From positions 186,001-250,000 of the forward strand of contig NZ_JAPCWC010000003.1 of assembly GCF_026420865.1 (NCBI RefSeq): DNA of 64,000 bases, given 5' to 3'. Origin of the DNA: Novosphingobium clariflavum. GTDB taxonomy: Bacteria; Pseudomonadota; Alphaproteobacteria; Sphingomonadales; Sphingomonadaceae. Position numbers and translations under genes: made by a program. Positions 35,041-43,210 of the stretch are shown piece by piece; position 1 is the stretch's first letter, and the number at the start of each line of letters is the position of its first letter. The notes below the pieces were generated by a model. The model was not told the DNA's origin, did not search any database, and worked only from the letters and a program-made list of their open reading frames with translations.

Positions 35041-36210
35041 TCAATCCCGCGCCAGAAGCAGCGCCGCCGCCATCGGCCCGCCGCCGGAAGTCGCCACGGC
35101 CAGTTTCGGATCGCCGGCGATCTGGCGTCCGGTGGCGGTGCCGCGCAGCTGGTTCACCGCCTCATGGGCAAAACCGAAACCGTGCAGGCGGCCGGCGCCA
35201 AGCTGGCCGCCGAAGGTGTTCATCGGCAGTTCGCCGTCCAGCGCGATGCGCGTGCCGCCCTCGATGAACCGGCCGCCTTCGCCCTTTTCGCAGAAGCCGA
35301 GGCCCTCCAGCCAGGTGATCGGCAGGAACGCGAAACCGTCGTAGAACTGGACGGTATCCACGTCCGCAGCGGTGTAGTCGGTGCGCGTCCAGAGGTCGGC
35401 GCCGGTTTCGTAGGCGGCGGGCCATTCGACCTGATCCCACGAGTAGCGATCGACCGATCCGGACATCGCGGCCACGCGCACGGGAGTCGATTTCACCTCG
35501 CCCAGCGCATCTCCGGCCGAGACGATCACGACGGTGGAGGCATCGGAGAAACGGTCGCAATCGTAGAGGCACAGCGGCGTGGAGATCATCCTTGCGGACA
35601 TGTACTTGTCCAGCGTCAGTTCTTCCTTGGTGATCGCCCTTGCGCGCGGGTTGCGCATGGCGTTCTTCGAACCGTTGATGGCGATCTGGCCCAGCTGCTC
35701 GCGCGTCAGGCCATAGCGATGCATGTGGCGCGCGGCGTATTGCGCGGTCCAGCAGGCAGCGGACGTGGCCCAGAACGGGCTGGTCCACTGCGAGGAGCCG
35801 GTGACGGTATCCTGCCGTGCGCCCGACATGTAAGTGCCCGGATCGGCCATGCCACCCGCCTCGTAAACGGTGCGGAAGCAGATCGCGTGGCGGACGAGGC
35901 CCTGCTTCACCGCCATCACCGCCGCGCCGATGGCGGCAAGCTGGGCGGGCTGTTCGGCAGCGCCAAGGTGCCACTTGGACTTGATGCCCAGCACCTCGAT
36001 CAGATCGTCGCTGCTGACGGGGGAGAAGGCGGTGTAGCCGTTCATCTTGCCGGGGTAGGTGAACACGCCGTCGATCTGCGAGAGCGTCAGCCCCGCGTCG
36101 TCCAGCGCCTCGCGCACGGCATCGACCGTCAGCAGCAGGGGATGGCGCGGCAGGCGCACGCCGACTTCGGACTGGCCGAGGCCGGTGATGTAAGCTTCCG
36201 TGCTGGCCAT
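35041..36210 (-). CDS. Thiolase-like protein (SCP-2/lipid-transfer type)
   Basis: 389 residues of the thiolase superfamily. It starts with AYITGLGQSEVGVRLPRHP and contains QIDGVFTYPG, FYDGFAFLPITWLEGLGFCEKGEGG, LPMNTFGGQLGAGRLHGFGFAHEAVNQLRG. In place of a normal thiolase reactive Cys loop it has the EQPAQLAAIGAAV segment, as in SCP-2-like thiolases and Ltp2-type aldolases. Its start overlaps the stop of a DUF35 OB-fold gene by one base (TGATG), the arrangement seen for steroid side-chain retro-aldolases. It probably cleaves a C-C bond of a CoA thioester. It is the last gene of the leftward operon. Confidence 0.85.
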   Translation of the reverse strand: MASTEAYITGLGQSEVGVRLPRHPLLLTVDAVREALDDAGLTLSQIDGVFTYPGKMNGYTAFSPVSSDDLIEVLGIKSKWHLGAAEQPAQLAAIGAAVMAVKQGLVRHAICFRTVYEAGGMADPGTYMSGARQDTVTGSSQWTSPFWATSAACWTAQYAARHMHRYGLTREQLGQIAINGSKNAMRNPRARAITKEELTLDKYMSARMISTPLCLYDCDRFSDASTVVIVSAGDALGEVKSTPVRVAAMSGSVDRYSWDQVEWPAAYETGADLWTRTDYTAADVDTVQFYDGFAFLPITWLEGLGFCEKGEGGRFIEGGTRIALDGELPMNTFGGQLGAGRLHGFGFAHEAVNQLRGTATGRQIAGDPKLAVATSGGGPMAAALLLARD

Positions 36211-36614
36211 CAGGCGACTTTCTCGAAGAGGGGGTAGAAGATGCCGTCCTGCTCCTCGAACACGACGCGGACCTTGTCCTCGAAATCGACCGCATCGACG
36301 GGGCAATGCACGATGTTGGTGGTGAGGTAGACCCCCGGCGCGCCGTCCAGCTTCACGCGGGCGATCACATAGGGCACTTCCAGATCCCTGGCCCAGGGCT
36401 GGTGGTTCACTGTGAAGCTGTCGATCACGCCGGTGCCGGCTACCGCGTGAGGGGCGACGTTCTCGGACTGGCAATGGCGGCAGAGCAGGCGCGGGGGGTG
36501 GGTGAACTCACCGCAGTCGCCGCATTTCACGATGTTCAGCCTGCCGTCGCGGCCGCCCGTCCAGAACGCGGTATTCTCCTGGTCCAGCTTCGGCCGTGGC
36601 CGCGGTGGATTCAT
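36210..36614 (-). CDS. Zn-ribbon OB-fold (DUF35) protein
   Basis: 134 residues. An N-terminal helix is followed by a rubredoxin-like zinc ribbon (KCGDCGEFTHPPRLLCRHCQS, two CxxC pairs) and an OB-fold ending FEEQDGIFYPLFEKVA. DUF35 proteins bind acyl-CoA and partner thiolase-like enzymes, for example the ChsH2 C-terminal part with Ltp2. One-base overlap with the thiolase-like gene supports that pairing. The ATG at 36614 follows GGGAGAG; the GTG at 36638 is less likely. Confidence 0.88.
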   Translation of the reverse strand: MNPPRPRPKLDQENTAFWTGGRDGRLNIVKCGDCGEFTHPPRLLCRHCQSENVAPHAVAGTGVIDSFTVNHQPWARDLEVPYVIARVKLDGAPGVYLTTNIVHCPVDAVDFEDKVRVVFEEQDGIFYPLFEKVA

Positions 36615-36714
36615 CGTTGCTCTCCCATTCGTCGGCACGAGAAGTCCGGCGCTGCGGCCGCCGCGTCAAGGCGGGCGGGGGATTGATCGTCTCGGCGCTT
36701 CGTGCGGCCGGGCC

Positions 36715-37923
36715 TCAGTCGATGACCTTGCGCGCGATCAGATCGTCCATTTCGCCTTCCGACAAGCCCAGAAGCTCGCGGTAGACGTAGCCATTGTGCT
36801 CGCCGAGGAGCGGTGCGCCACGTTCGACCTGCGGGCCTTCGGGGCTGATCCGCCATGACGGGCCGATGATCGGGCGGCTGCCGTTGCGGTGATCGCTGAC
36901 CATGCGGAAGGCATCGCGGCCCCAGAGGAATGCGTCCGCGCACAGGTCCATCGAACTCATGGCCTTGAATGCCGGAACGCCCGCATTTCGGAGCCTTTCG
37001 GCAAGGTCTGCGGTGTCGTGCGGGCGGGTGAGCGCGGAGAGTTCGGCGTCGAGTTCGGCGCGATTGGACAGCCGGTCCGCCAGCGTTTCGAAACGCGGAT
37101 CGGCGGCGAGGGCCGGGGCGCCGAGGGTGCCGCAAAGCGCCTGCCATTCGGCCTCGTTCGCCGCCGCGATACTTGTCCAGCCGCTCTCGCCGCAAGGGTA
37201 GAAGCCGTGCGGGGCCATCTCCGGATGGACGTTGCCGTCGGCCCTGGGCACGTCTCCAGTGACGCTGGCGGCGAAGAGGCTGTCGCCGACGAGGCTGGTC
37301 ATCGCCTCCACTGCCGAGAGGTCGATGAACTGGCCTTCGCCGGTGCTCTCGCGGTGGTGGAGTGCGGCCAGGCAGGCGAGCGCGGCCAGCGCCCCGGCGG
37401 TGGAATCGCCGTAGCGGATGTTCATGCCCCTGGGCGTCTCGCCCTCGTGCCCGACCAGCGCGGTGAGGCCGGAGAGGGCGGCGAAGCAGGGGGCATAACC
37501 GGTCTGATAGCCCAGCGGACCGTCGGTGCCCCACATCTTGATCGCGCACTGGATGAGGTCCGGCTTGATCGCCCTGAGGCTTTCGTAATCGAGCCCGGAG
37601 CGGGCCATGGCGCCGGGGCGGATGTTGTCGATCACGATGTCGGACTGGGCGATCATGCGCTTGACGAGGTCCAGCCCTTCGGCGGTCTTCATGTTGACCT
37701 GGACCGAGAGGATCTCCTGGTTGATCGACAGGAAATAGGGCGCGGCATCGATGTCCACCCCGCCATAGGCGCGCATCTCGTCGAGGTTGGAGCGGGATTC
37801 GATCTTGATGACTTCCGCGCCGAGGTGGGCGAGCAGCTTGCCCGCGTAAGGTCCGGCCCAGACTTTGGTGAGTTCGATCACGCGGATGCCGGCGAGCGGG
37901 CCTTTGCGGTCAGGACGCGGCAT
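36715..37923 (-). CDS. CaiB/BaiF family CoA-transferase, subunit or isozyme 2
   Basis: 402 residues, family III CoA-transferase. The N-terminal LAGIRVIELTKVWAGPYAGKLLAHLGAEVIKIE and the catalytic aspartate in YGDSTAGALAALACLAAL, followed by STGEGQFIDLSAVE, are clear. Its start overlaps the end of the preceding CaiB/BaiF gene by 14 bases, so the two are translated together and may form a heteromeric enzyme, as described for BbsE/BbsF. It should activate a carboxylic acid to its CoA ester in the leftward operon. Confidence 0.9.
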   Translation of the reverse strand: MPRPDRKGPLAGIRVIELTKVWAGPYAGKLLAHLGAEVIKIESRSNLDEMRAYGGVDIDAAPYFLSINQEILSVQVNMKTAEGLDLVKRMIAQSDIVIDNIRPGAMARSGLDYESLRAIKPDLIQCAIKMWGTDGPLGYQTGYAPCFAALSGLTALVGHEGETPRGMNIRYGDSTAGALAALACLAALHHRESTGEGQFIDLSAVEAMTSLVGDSLFAASVTGDVPRADGNVHPEMAPHGFYPCGESGWTSIAAANEAEWQALCGTLGAPALAADPRFETLADRLSNRAELDAELSALTRPHDTADLAERLRNAGVPAFKAMSSMDLCADAFLWGRDAFRMVSDHRNGSRPIIGPSWRISPEGPQVERGAPLLGEHNGYVYRELLGLSEGEMDDLIARKVID

Positions 37924-39070
37924 CGAGGACGTCCTCCTGATCGGCGCCGAGGCGGGGCGCTGCGGCCTTCACCGCGACCGGCGTGGCGCTCATGCGGTAG
38001 GCGGCGGTGGGGTAGGAGACCTCTCCGAACGCGGGATGCACGGCCTGCTGGAAAAAGCCGCGATGGATGAATTGTTCGTGGTGAGGAAGGTCGTTGGCCG
38101 TCTGCACCGGCACCATGGGGACGCCCGCCTTCTGCGCGGCCTCGGTGACCGGATGCTTGTCCTGCCCGGCGATCCAGCCGGTGAAGTGTTCGCGGAACCT
38201 GGCGACATTGGGCGGTGTGCAGTCGAACTCCAGCCAGTCCTCGCGCAGTTCCCGCGTCCAGGCGGGATTGCCCATCAGCGCGCAGAGGCCCTGCCAGTGC
38301 GCGCGGCTGGTCATCAGCAGGAAGACGTGCCCGTCGCGGCACGCGAAGGACGTGCCGGGGCCGCCCATGTCGTAGGCGGTTCGCGCGTCGCTCGGCTCGG
38401 CCTCGCCCGCCAGCATGCGGCCGAGCACGCAGTCGATGCGGTTCAGCTGCACGTCCACTTCGGAAATATCGATGAACTGCCCCCGACCCTCGCGGCGCAG
38501 GCGCAGCAGCGAGGCCATGGCGGCGAGCGCGGCGTCGATCCCGGCTTCGTAGTCCGACAGGAACCGCCCGGCGCCCTTGAGCGGCGGCTTGTCGGCAGGC
38601 GTTTCGCTGGGGCTGTGATAGGCCCAGCCGCCGGCGGCGATGACGTTGATCGGACGGGCGCCTTGCCAGCTTTCCGGCGCGTCCTGCCCGAACGGCGTGA
38701 CCAGCGCGTGGACCAGCGCCGGATGCGCGCGGGAGACCCTTTCCGGCGTCAGGCCCATGGCCCGGCACCAGCCTTCGTCATGATCGTCGATCAGCGCGTG
38801 GGCGCGCGCCAGCAGGCGGTCCAGCACCTTGCGGTCGGCCCCATCAGCAAGGTCCAGCACGACCGATTTCTTGTTGGTGTTGAGGTAGGCGAACAGCGTC
38901 GATTCCCCCGCAGCGAACGGCCCCATCGCGCGGCTGGGGGCGCCGCCGGGGCGCTCCACCTTGACCACTTCGGCGCCGAGATCGGCCAGCAGCTTGCCGG
39001 TATATTCGCCGCTCACGCGCTCGGCGGTCTCGATTACGGTCAGCCCCTCGAGGGCGCCTCTGGTGGTCAT
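37910..39070 (-). CDS. CaiB/BaiF family CoA-transferase, subunit or isozyme 1
   Basis: 386 residues, family III CoA-transferase. It begins LEGLTVIETAERVSGEYTGKLLADLGAEVVKVE and has the catalytic aspartate in FLSDYEAGIDAALAAMASLL, followed by GRGQFIDISEVD. Both tandem CaiB genes keep the aspartate, so each could be active alone. The start at 39070 overlaps the preceding SDR stop (39067) by four bases (ATGA), a translational coupling signature. A start at 39298 would read back into the SDR gene. Confidence 0.9.
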   Translation of the reverse strand: MTTRGALEGLTVIETAERVSGEYTGKLLADLGAEVVKVERPGGAPSRAMGPFAAGESTLFAYLNTNKKSVVLDLADGADRKVLDRLLARAHALIDDHDEGWCRAMGLTPERVSRAHPALVHALVTPFGQDAPESWQGARPINVIAAGGWAYHSPSETPADKPPLKGAGRFLSDYEAGIDAALAAMASLLRLRREGRGQFIDISEVDVQLNRIDCVLGRMLAGEAEPSDARTAYDMGGPGTSFACRDGHVFLLMTSRAHWQGLCALMGNPAWTRELREDWLEFDCTPPNVARFREHFTGWIAGQDKHPVTEAAQKAGVPMVPVQTANDLPHHEQFIHRGFFQQAVHPAFGEVSYPTAAYRMSATPVAVKAAAPRLGADQEDVLDAAS

Positions 39071-39819
39071 AGCGATTGCCCGTCGTCGATCGTGAATGTC
39101 GCGCCGGTCACTTGCGCGCAGGCGTCGGAAAGCAGGTAGAGCAGCATGGGCGTCAGCGCCTCGGCAGAGAGCAGGCGGCGGCGGTGGAGGCCCGCGATAT
39201 CCGCCTGTCCGCGCGCGCCGGCGAACCAGTCGGCGTTGATCTCGGTGGCGATCCAGCCGGGTTGCAGGGTGTTGACGTTGATCCCCTGCCGCACCCATTC
39301 GCGCGGCAGTTGCCGTCCGAGGTGGGCAAGGCCCGCCTTGCTGGCCGCATACATCGCATCGCCGGTGCCGCTCTGCCGTGCGGTGATCGATCCGATCAGC
39401 ACCACGCGCCCGCGCTGGTGCGCGCGACTGCCGCCCGCGATCAAGCGCCGTCCGGCTTCGCGCGCGACCAGCATGGCGCCAAGCAGGTTGGTGCCCAGCA
39501 CGCGGCGCAATCCCTCCTCCGGCACCTCGGTGGAGCGCCCCCCGGTGCCGACGCCGGCGTTGCAGACCACGCCGTCGATCACGCCGAAGCGAGCCTCTGC
39601 CGCATCGAAGGCGGCGCGCACCGAAGCCTCGTCCGTCACGTCGAGTTCGACCGCCAGCGCGTCGCCGAGTTCTGCGGCCAGAGCCTGACAGCGATCCACC
39701 CGCCTTGCCCCCAGCACGGCGCGTCCGCCCGCCGCATGAACCGCGCGCGCGAAACCGGCGCCGATCCCGGAGGAGGCGCCGGCCACGAAAACGGTGCGCC
39801 CGGTTAGCGAGAACGGCAT
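39067..39819 (-). CDS. SDR family oxidoreductase
   Basis: 250 residues. The dinucleotide motif is AGASSGIG at the N-terminus, followed by CNAGVG, the serine region IGSITARQ and the catalytic YAASK. It should oxidise a hydroxyl or reduce a ketone made by the oxygenase upstream. Its start overlaps the Rieske gene's stop by one base (TGATG), and its stop overlaps the next CaiB start, so it lies inside a tightly coupled operon. The fold and family are firm; the substrate is unknown. Confidence 0.9.
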   Translation of the reverse strand: MPFSLTGRTVFVAGASSGIGAGFARAVHAAGGRAVLGARRVDRCQALAAELGDALAVELDVTDEASVRAAFDAAEARFGVIDGVVCNAGVGTGGRSTEVPEEGLRRVLGTNLLGAMLVAREAGRRLIAGGSRAHQRGRVVLIGSITARQSGTGDAMYAASKAGLAHLGRQLPREWVRQGINVNTLQPGWIATEINADWFAGARGQADIAGLHRRRLLSAEALTPMLLYLLSDACAQVTGATFTIDDGQSL

Positions 39820-41246
39820 CAGCGCTGCAGGGCGCGCAAGTCGGGCTGGTAGGGCGGCAGCGCCATGTACGTGTCGATGGTCTGTTCGAAGTGGCGCACG
39901 CGCACTTCCTGATAGTCGCCCAGGGTGATGCCGGGCTTGGCGCTGGCTTCCAGACCTTCCTGCTGGGCGTGGAGGTTGTCGGTATCCTGGTCGAGAATGC
40001 GCCCGAAGCCGGGGTCCATGCCGCGCGCCTCGGTGAAGGACTGGTGGTCGGCCAGGATCTCCACCTCGGCGGTTTCGACCTCGCTGCCGTCCCTGGGCTT
40101 GGGCCGCATGAACATCACTTCGTAGATCGTGCGGCGATGGTCGCGCGCGTCGGGGCGGAAGCGGTAGATCATCGGCAGCGAGATGCCGGGGAACAGGAAC
40201 AGGTTCGGGAAGAACGTGTAGCTGTAGGTATCGAGCAGCTCGGTATCCGAAACGTGGCTGAGATCGGTGTTGGTCGCCGTCTCGAACATGTCGCGGAACA
40301 TGTCCGCCATCACCTGCCGCGCGCGCTCGCCCGGCTTCAGTTCGGGCTTGCTGCCGCCGAGCGAGGAACTGTCGCCCAGCGTGAAGTTGGCGATGATGTC
40401 CGCCTCGCTGTACGTGCCGCGCAGCTTGGGGCTGACCACGCCGAGAGTGGAAATGAAGCGGTCCACGTGATCGCCGTAGACGTCGTACTGCGAGTTCACG
40501 TCGCCATTGGCAGGCGCGACTTGCGGATGGGTGTCGCCGACGTGGTAGGCCTCCATGAAGGCTTCCATCGTCAGCTTCCAGTTGGCCGGATAGCTCTTCT
40601 GGACGTGGAGGTAGATATAGCGATCCTCCAGCTTCCACGCCTTGAGATGGGCCAGCGCCTCGGCGCCAAGGTATTCCTCAAGGCCGGGCGCGGCGGGGTC
40701 CATGTTGATCCAGACGAAGCCGCCCAGGCGTGCCACCCGCGCTTCGGGCAGGCACATCTTCTGCTTGGCGGTATGCGCGAAGTCCCACTTTTCGGGGATG
40801 TCCTTCAGCGAGCCGTCGAGGTTCCAGGTCCAGCCATGGAACGGGCACTTGAGGTTCGCGGCGAATCCCGCCGTGCCGGAGGGCTTCAGCTTGGTGCCGC
40901 GGTGCAGGCAGGCGTTGAAGTAGGCGCGGATCTCGTCATCCTCGCAGCGGGTGACGACGAACGAGTAGGATCCGATGTCGTAGACGTAATAGTCGCCCAC
41001 TTCGGGGATGTGGTCCTCCCGGCAGGCCATCTGCCAGGTGCGCGTCCACATCCGCTCGAACTCGCCGGCGGCGAAGGCGGGGTCGGTGTAGCGCTGCTTG
41101 GAGACGTCTTCGCTGCCGAGGTAGCGGTAGTTTTCGCTGGCGGCCCAGGCGGGCGCGGCGTTGCGGTCGGCGGCGATGATGTCCTGCGTGGATTCGGCGG
41201 GGCAGCGGGCCTCGCCGGGCTGCAGCGGTGCGGTGGCGACGTTCAT
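39819..41246 (-). CDS. Rieske non-heme iron oxygenase, alpha subunit
   Basis: 475 residues. Rieske ligands are Cys113-x-His115 (ACLHRG) and Cys134-x2-His137 (CPFHGW). The iron site includes the two histidines of EAYHVGDTHP. The N-terminal region WTRTWQMACREDHIPEVGDYYVYD is alike in wording to the oxygenase at 23805, so the two are paralogues of the same subgroup. AAGGAG lies eight bases upstream of ATG 41246. The amidohydrolase gene ends 11 bases upstream. Electrons probably come from the divergent ferredoxin (42773). Confidence 0.9.
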   Translation of the reverse strand: MNVATAPLQPGEARCPAESTQDIIAADRNAAPAWAASENYRYLGSEDVSKQRYTDPAFAAGEFERMWTRTWQMACREDHIPEVGDYYVYDIGSYSFVVTRCEDDEIRAYFNACLHRGTKLKPSGTAGFAANLKCPFHGWTWNLDGSLKDIPEKWDFAHTAKQKMCLPEARVARLGGFVWINMDPAAPGLEEYLGAEALAHLKAWKLEDRYIYLHVQKSYPANWKLTMEAFMEAYHVGDTHPQVAPANGDVNSQYDVYGDHVDRFISTLGVVSPKLRGTYSEADIIANFTLGDSSSLGGSKPELKPGERARQVMADMFRDMFETATNTDLSHVSDTELLDTYSYTFFPNLFLFPGISLPMIYRFRPDARDHRRTIYEVMFMRPKPRDGSEVETAEVEILADHQSFTEARGMDPGFGRILDQDTDNLHAQQEGLEASAKPGITLGDYQEVRVRHFEQTIDTYMALPPYQPDLRALQR

Positions 41247-41257
41247 TGCGAGGCTCC

Positions 41258-42544
41258 TTATTCCGCCGCTTCGAGCGCGGGAGAGTTTGCGCGCGCGGCA
41301 AGGGTGGGGCTGAGTTTCTGGACCGCTCCGTCCTTCATCACGAAGACGACCTTGTCCGGTCCGGCGAGGATGGAGATGTCGGCCAGCGGATCGCCGTCGA
41401 CGAGGATGAGGTCGGCGAGCTTGCCCGGCTCGAGCGTGCCGAGTTCGCCGCCGTATCCCATGGCAAGGCCGCCGTTGCGGGTGGCGCAGACCAGCGCCTC
41501 GGCCGGGGTGTAGCCGTAGAAATCGACGAAGGACTTGAGGTCGCGCCCTTGCGTGCCCTGCGGGCTCCAGCCGAAGCCGTAGTCGCCGCCGATCAGGTGG
41601 CGGATGCCGCGCCTGCGCAGTTCGGTGTGCGTCTTCAGCGAGTTTTCCAGCAGGTCCGGGATGTTCATGTAGCCGCCGACTTCCGGCGAGAGCCCGTGCG
41701 CGCAAGCCTCGCCCGCCATGATCTGCGCGAAGAGGCCGACGGTGGGGACGACGAAGATGCGCTCGCGCGCCGCCTCCATCATGTCCAGCAGTTCCTCGTC
41801 GGCGTATTCGCAGTGGAACAGCCCGTCCACGCCCGCACGGACGCAGTGCTTGGAGCCTTCGATGGAACGGGTGTGGGCGTTGACCTTGCGGCCATAGGCA
41901 TGCGCGGTCTCGGCGGCGACGCGCACTTCCTCGAACGTCATCGGCGTCGTGTGGCCGGGGGTGCCGGGGTAGAACGGGTCGCCCGAGACATCGAGCTTGA
42001 TGTTGTCGATCCCCTCGCGGCAGTGGAGGCGCACGGTCTTGCGCATCTCCTCCACGCCGTCGACGATGGCGGAAGGACCTTGTCTCGGGTTGTGCGCCTT
42101 GCTCTCGTCCCCCATCGCGCCGGTCACCGAGATTTCGAGACCGCCCGCACGGATGCGCGGCCCGGGCAGGCGCCCGGCGTTGACCTCCTCGCGCACGGCG
42201 ACGGCGAGTTTCAGCTTTGCCTCGGAGGCGCCGTAGGCGGACGTGAAGCCCGCCTCGATCAGCGCCCTGGCTCCGCGCGCGGCGGTGAAGACCTGCGTTT
42301 CGGGGCAGGGGGTGATCAGGTCCTCGGTCGCGCAGACATTCTCGAACGAGAGGTGCGCGTGGCCTTCGACCATGCCGGGCATCAGGAACAGGCCGCGGGC
42401 ATCGATCGTGACGTCGCCGGGCTGCGCGGTGGTCGCGGCGCCGACCGAGGTCACGCGGTTGCCCTCGACCACGAGATCGCCCCTGGTCGTGGGTCTGCCC
42501 GTCCCGTCGAATATCGTGGCGTTCTGGATCACGGTCCGTCCCAC
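41258..42544 (-). CDS. Amidohydrolase family protein (metal-dependent)
   Basis: 428 residues of the amidohydrolase superfamily. Metal ligands are readable: HAH in GMVEGHAHLSFEN, the likely carboxylated lysine in DNIKLDVSGDPF, His in VNAHTRS, His in LFHCEYADE and Asp in IGGDYGFGWSP. Such binuclear enzymes cleave amide, urea, peptide or lactone bonds. The GTG at 42544 is preceded at seven bases by AAAGGAG, better than the ATG codons at 42565 or 42577. It heads the leftward operon, ahead of the Rieske oxygenase, so hydrolysis of the substrate may be the first step. No signal peptide is seen. Confidence 0.87.
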   Translation of the reverse strand: MGRTVIQNATIFDGTGRPTTRGDLVVEGNRVTSVGAATTAQPGDVTIDARGLFLMPGMVEGHAHLSFENVCATEDLITPCPETQVFTAARGARALIEAGFTSAYGASEAKLKLAVAVREEVNAGRLPGPRIRAGGLEISVTGAMGDESKAHNPRQGPSAIVDGVEEMRKTVRLHCREGIDNIKLDVSGDPFYPGTPGHTTPMTFEEVRVAAETAHAYGRKVNAHTRSIEGSKHCVRAGVDGLFHCEYADEELLDMMEAARERIFVVPTVGLFAQIMAGEACAHGLSPEVGGYMNIPDLLENSLKTHTELRRRGIRHLIGGDYGFGWSPQGTQGRDLKSFVDFYGYTPAEALVCATRNGGLAMGYGGELGTLEPGKLADLILVDGDPLADISILAGPDKVVFVMKDGAVQKLSPTLAARANSPALEAAE

Positions 42545-42772
42545 GGTGTCTCTCCTTTCGGCCATCGATGTGCTCATGGCTCTTGGAGTGCAGGTTAGAA
42601 GCGGGCCGCGGCGCGGCAAATGACGGGCCGGGCAGAGGGCTTGTCCTGTACCGGAACGTCGCCGCTCGTTCGCACCGGCGTTTTCCCGCTGGGGCAAGTC
42701 GCAAGGCGCGGGGGGCGCTTTGCGCGGGGGCGGGACTGCGGCATCAGGGAGGAAAATCAAGTGAGAGGACTT
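42545..42772. promoter_or_regulatory. Divergent promoter region of the catabolic locus
   Basis: The 228 bases separate the leftward amidohydrolase operon (GTG 42544) from the rightward ferredoxin-P450 genes (start 42773). Promoters for both directions should lie here. No convincing operator dyad was found by eye, and no regulator gene adjoins the gap; the LacI gene at 32514 is the nearest regulator of obvious type. Confidence 0.5.
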
Positions 42773-43108
42773 ATGGGCAACCTTCATGTCACCATGACCG
42801 ATAGCGACGGCGTGAAGCACGAATTCCCCGACGTGGAGGAGGGGGTGAGCCTGATGGAACTCGGCCGCTCGCGCGGGGTATCCGGGATCATGGGCGATTG
42901 CGGCGGCGGCTGCGCCTGCGCGACCTGCCACGTTTATGTCGCGGCGGAGTGGTGGAACGCGGTGGGCGAGCCCGACGATGTGGAATTCGCCATGCTCGAC
43001 ATGGTGGCGGACGTCATGAAGGACACCAGTCGGCTGGGCTGCCAGATCAAGATGAACCGCGATCTGGACGGGCTGGAAGTCACCGTGGCGCCAGCCTCCG
43101 GGTACTGA
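42773..43108 (+). CDS. Adrenodoxin-type [2Fe-2S] ferredoxin
   Basis: 111 residues. Iron ligands follow the vertebrate/putidaredoxin pattern: Cys43, Cys49, Cys52 in GDCGGGCACATCHVYV, and Cys at LGCQIKM near residue 88. It carries electrons to monooxygenases and so suits the P450 directly downstream, and possibly the Rieske protein. The ATG at 42773 gives MGNLHVTM; a GTG at 42761 with GGGAGG at eight bases is an alternative that adds four residues. No ferredoxin reductase gene is in the window. Confidence 0.93.
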   Translation: MGNLHVTMTDSDGVKHEFPDVEEGVSLMELGRSRGVSGIMGDCGGGCACATCHVYVAAEWWNAVGEPDDVEFAMLDMVADVMKDTSRLGCQIKMNRDLDGLEVTVAPASGY

Positions 43109-43210
43109 GGGTTTACCCGCCGGGACAAGCCTTGGTTCGAGGGCGGGCATGGCTGGGCGTCATCGCCCGGTCCATAGAAGATCGCAAAGACACGCATACG
43201 GGACAGGCAC

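Noticed and set aside
39819..42704. A single 961-codon leftward fusion of Rieske oxygenase with upstream sequence
   Set aside because: The extra N-terminal part is an out-of-frame reading of the amidohydrolase gene; the oxygenase has its own ATG with AAGGAG at 41246.
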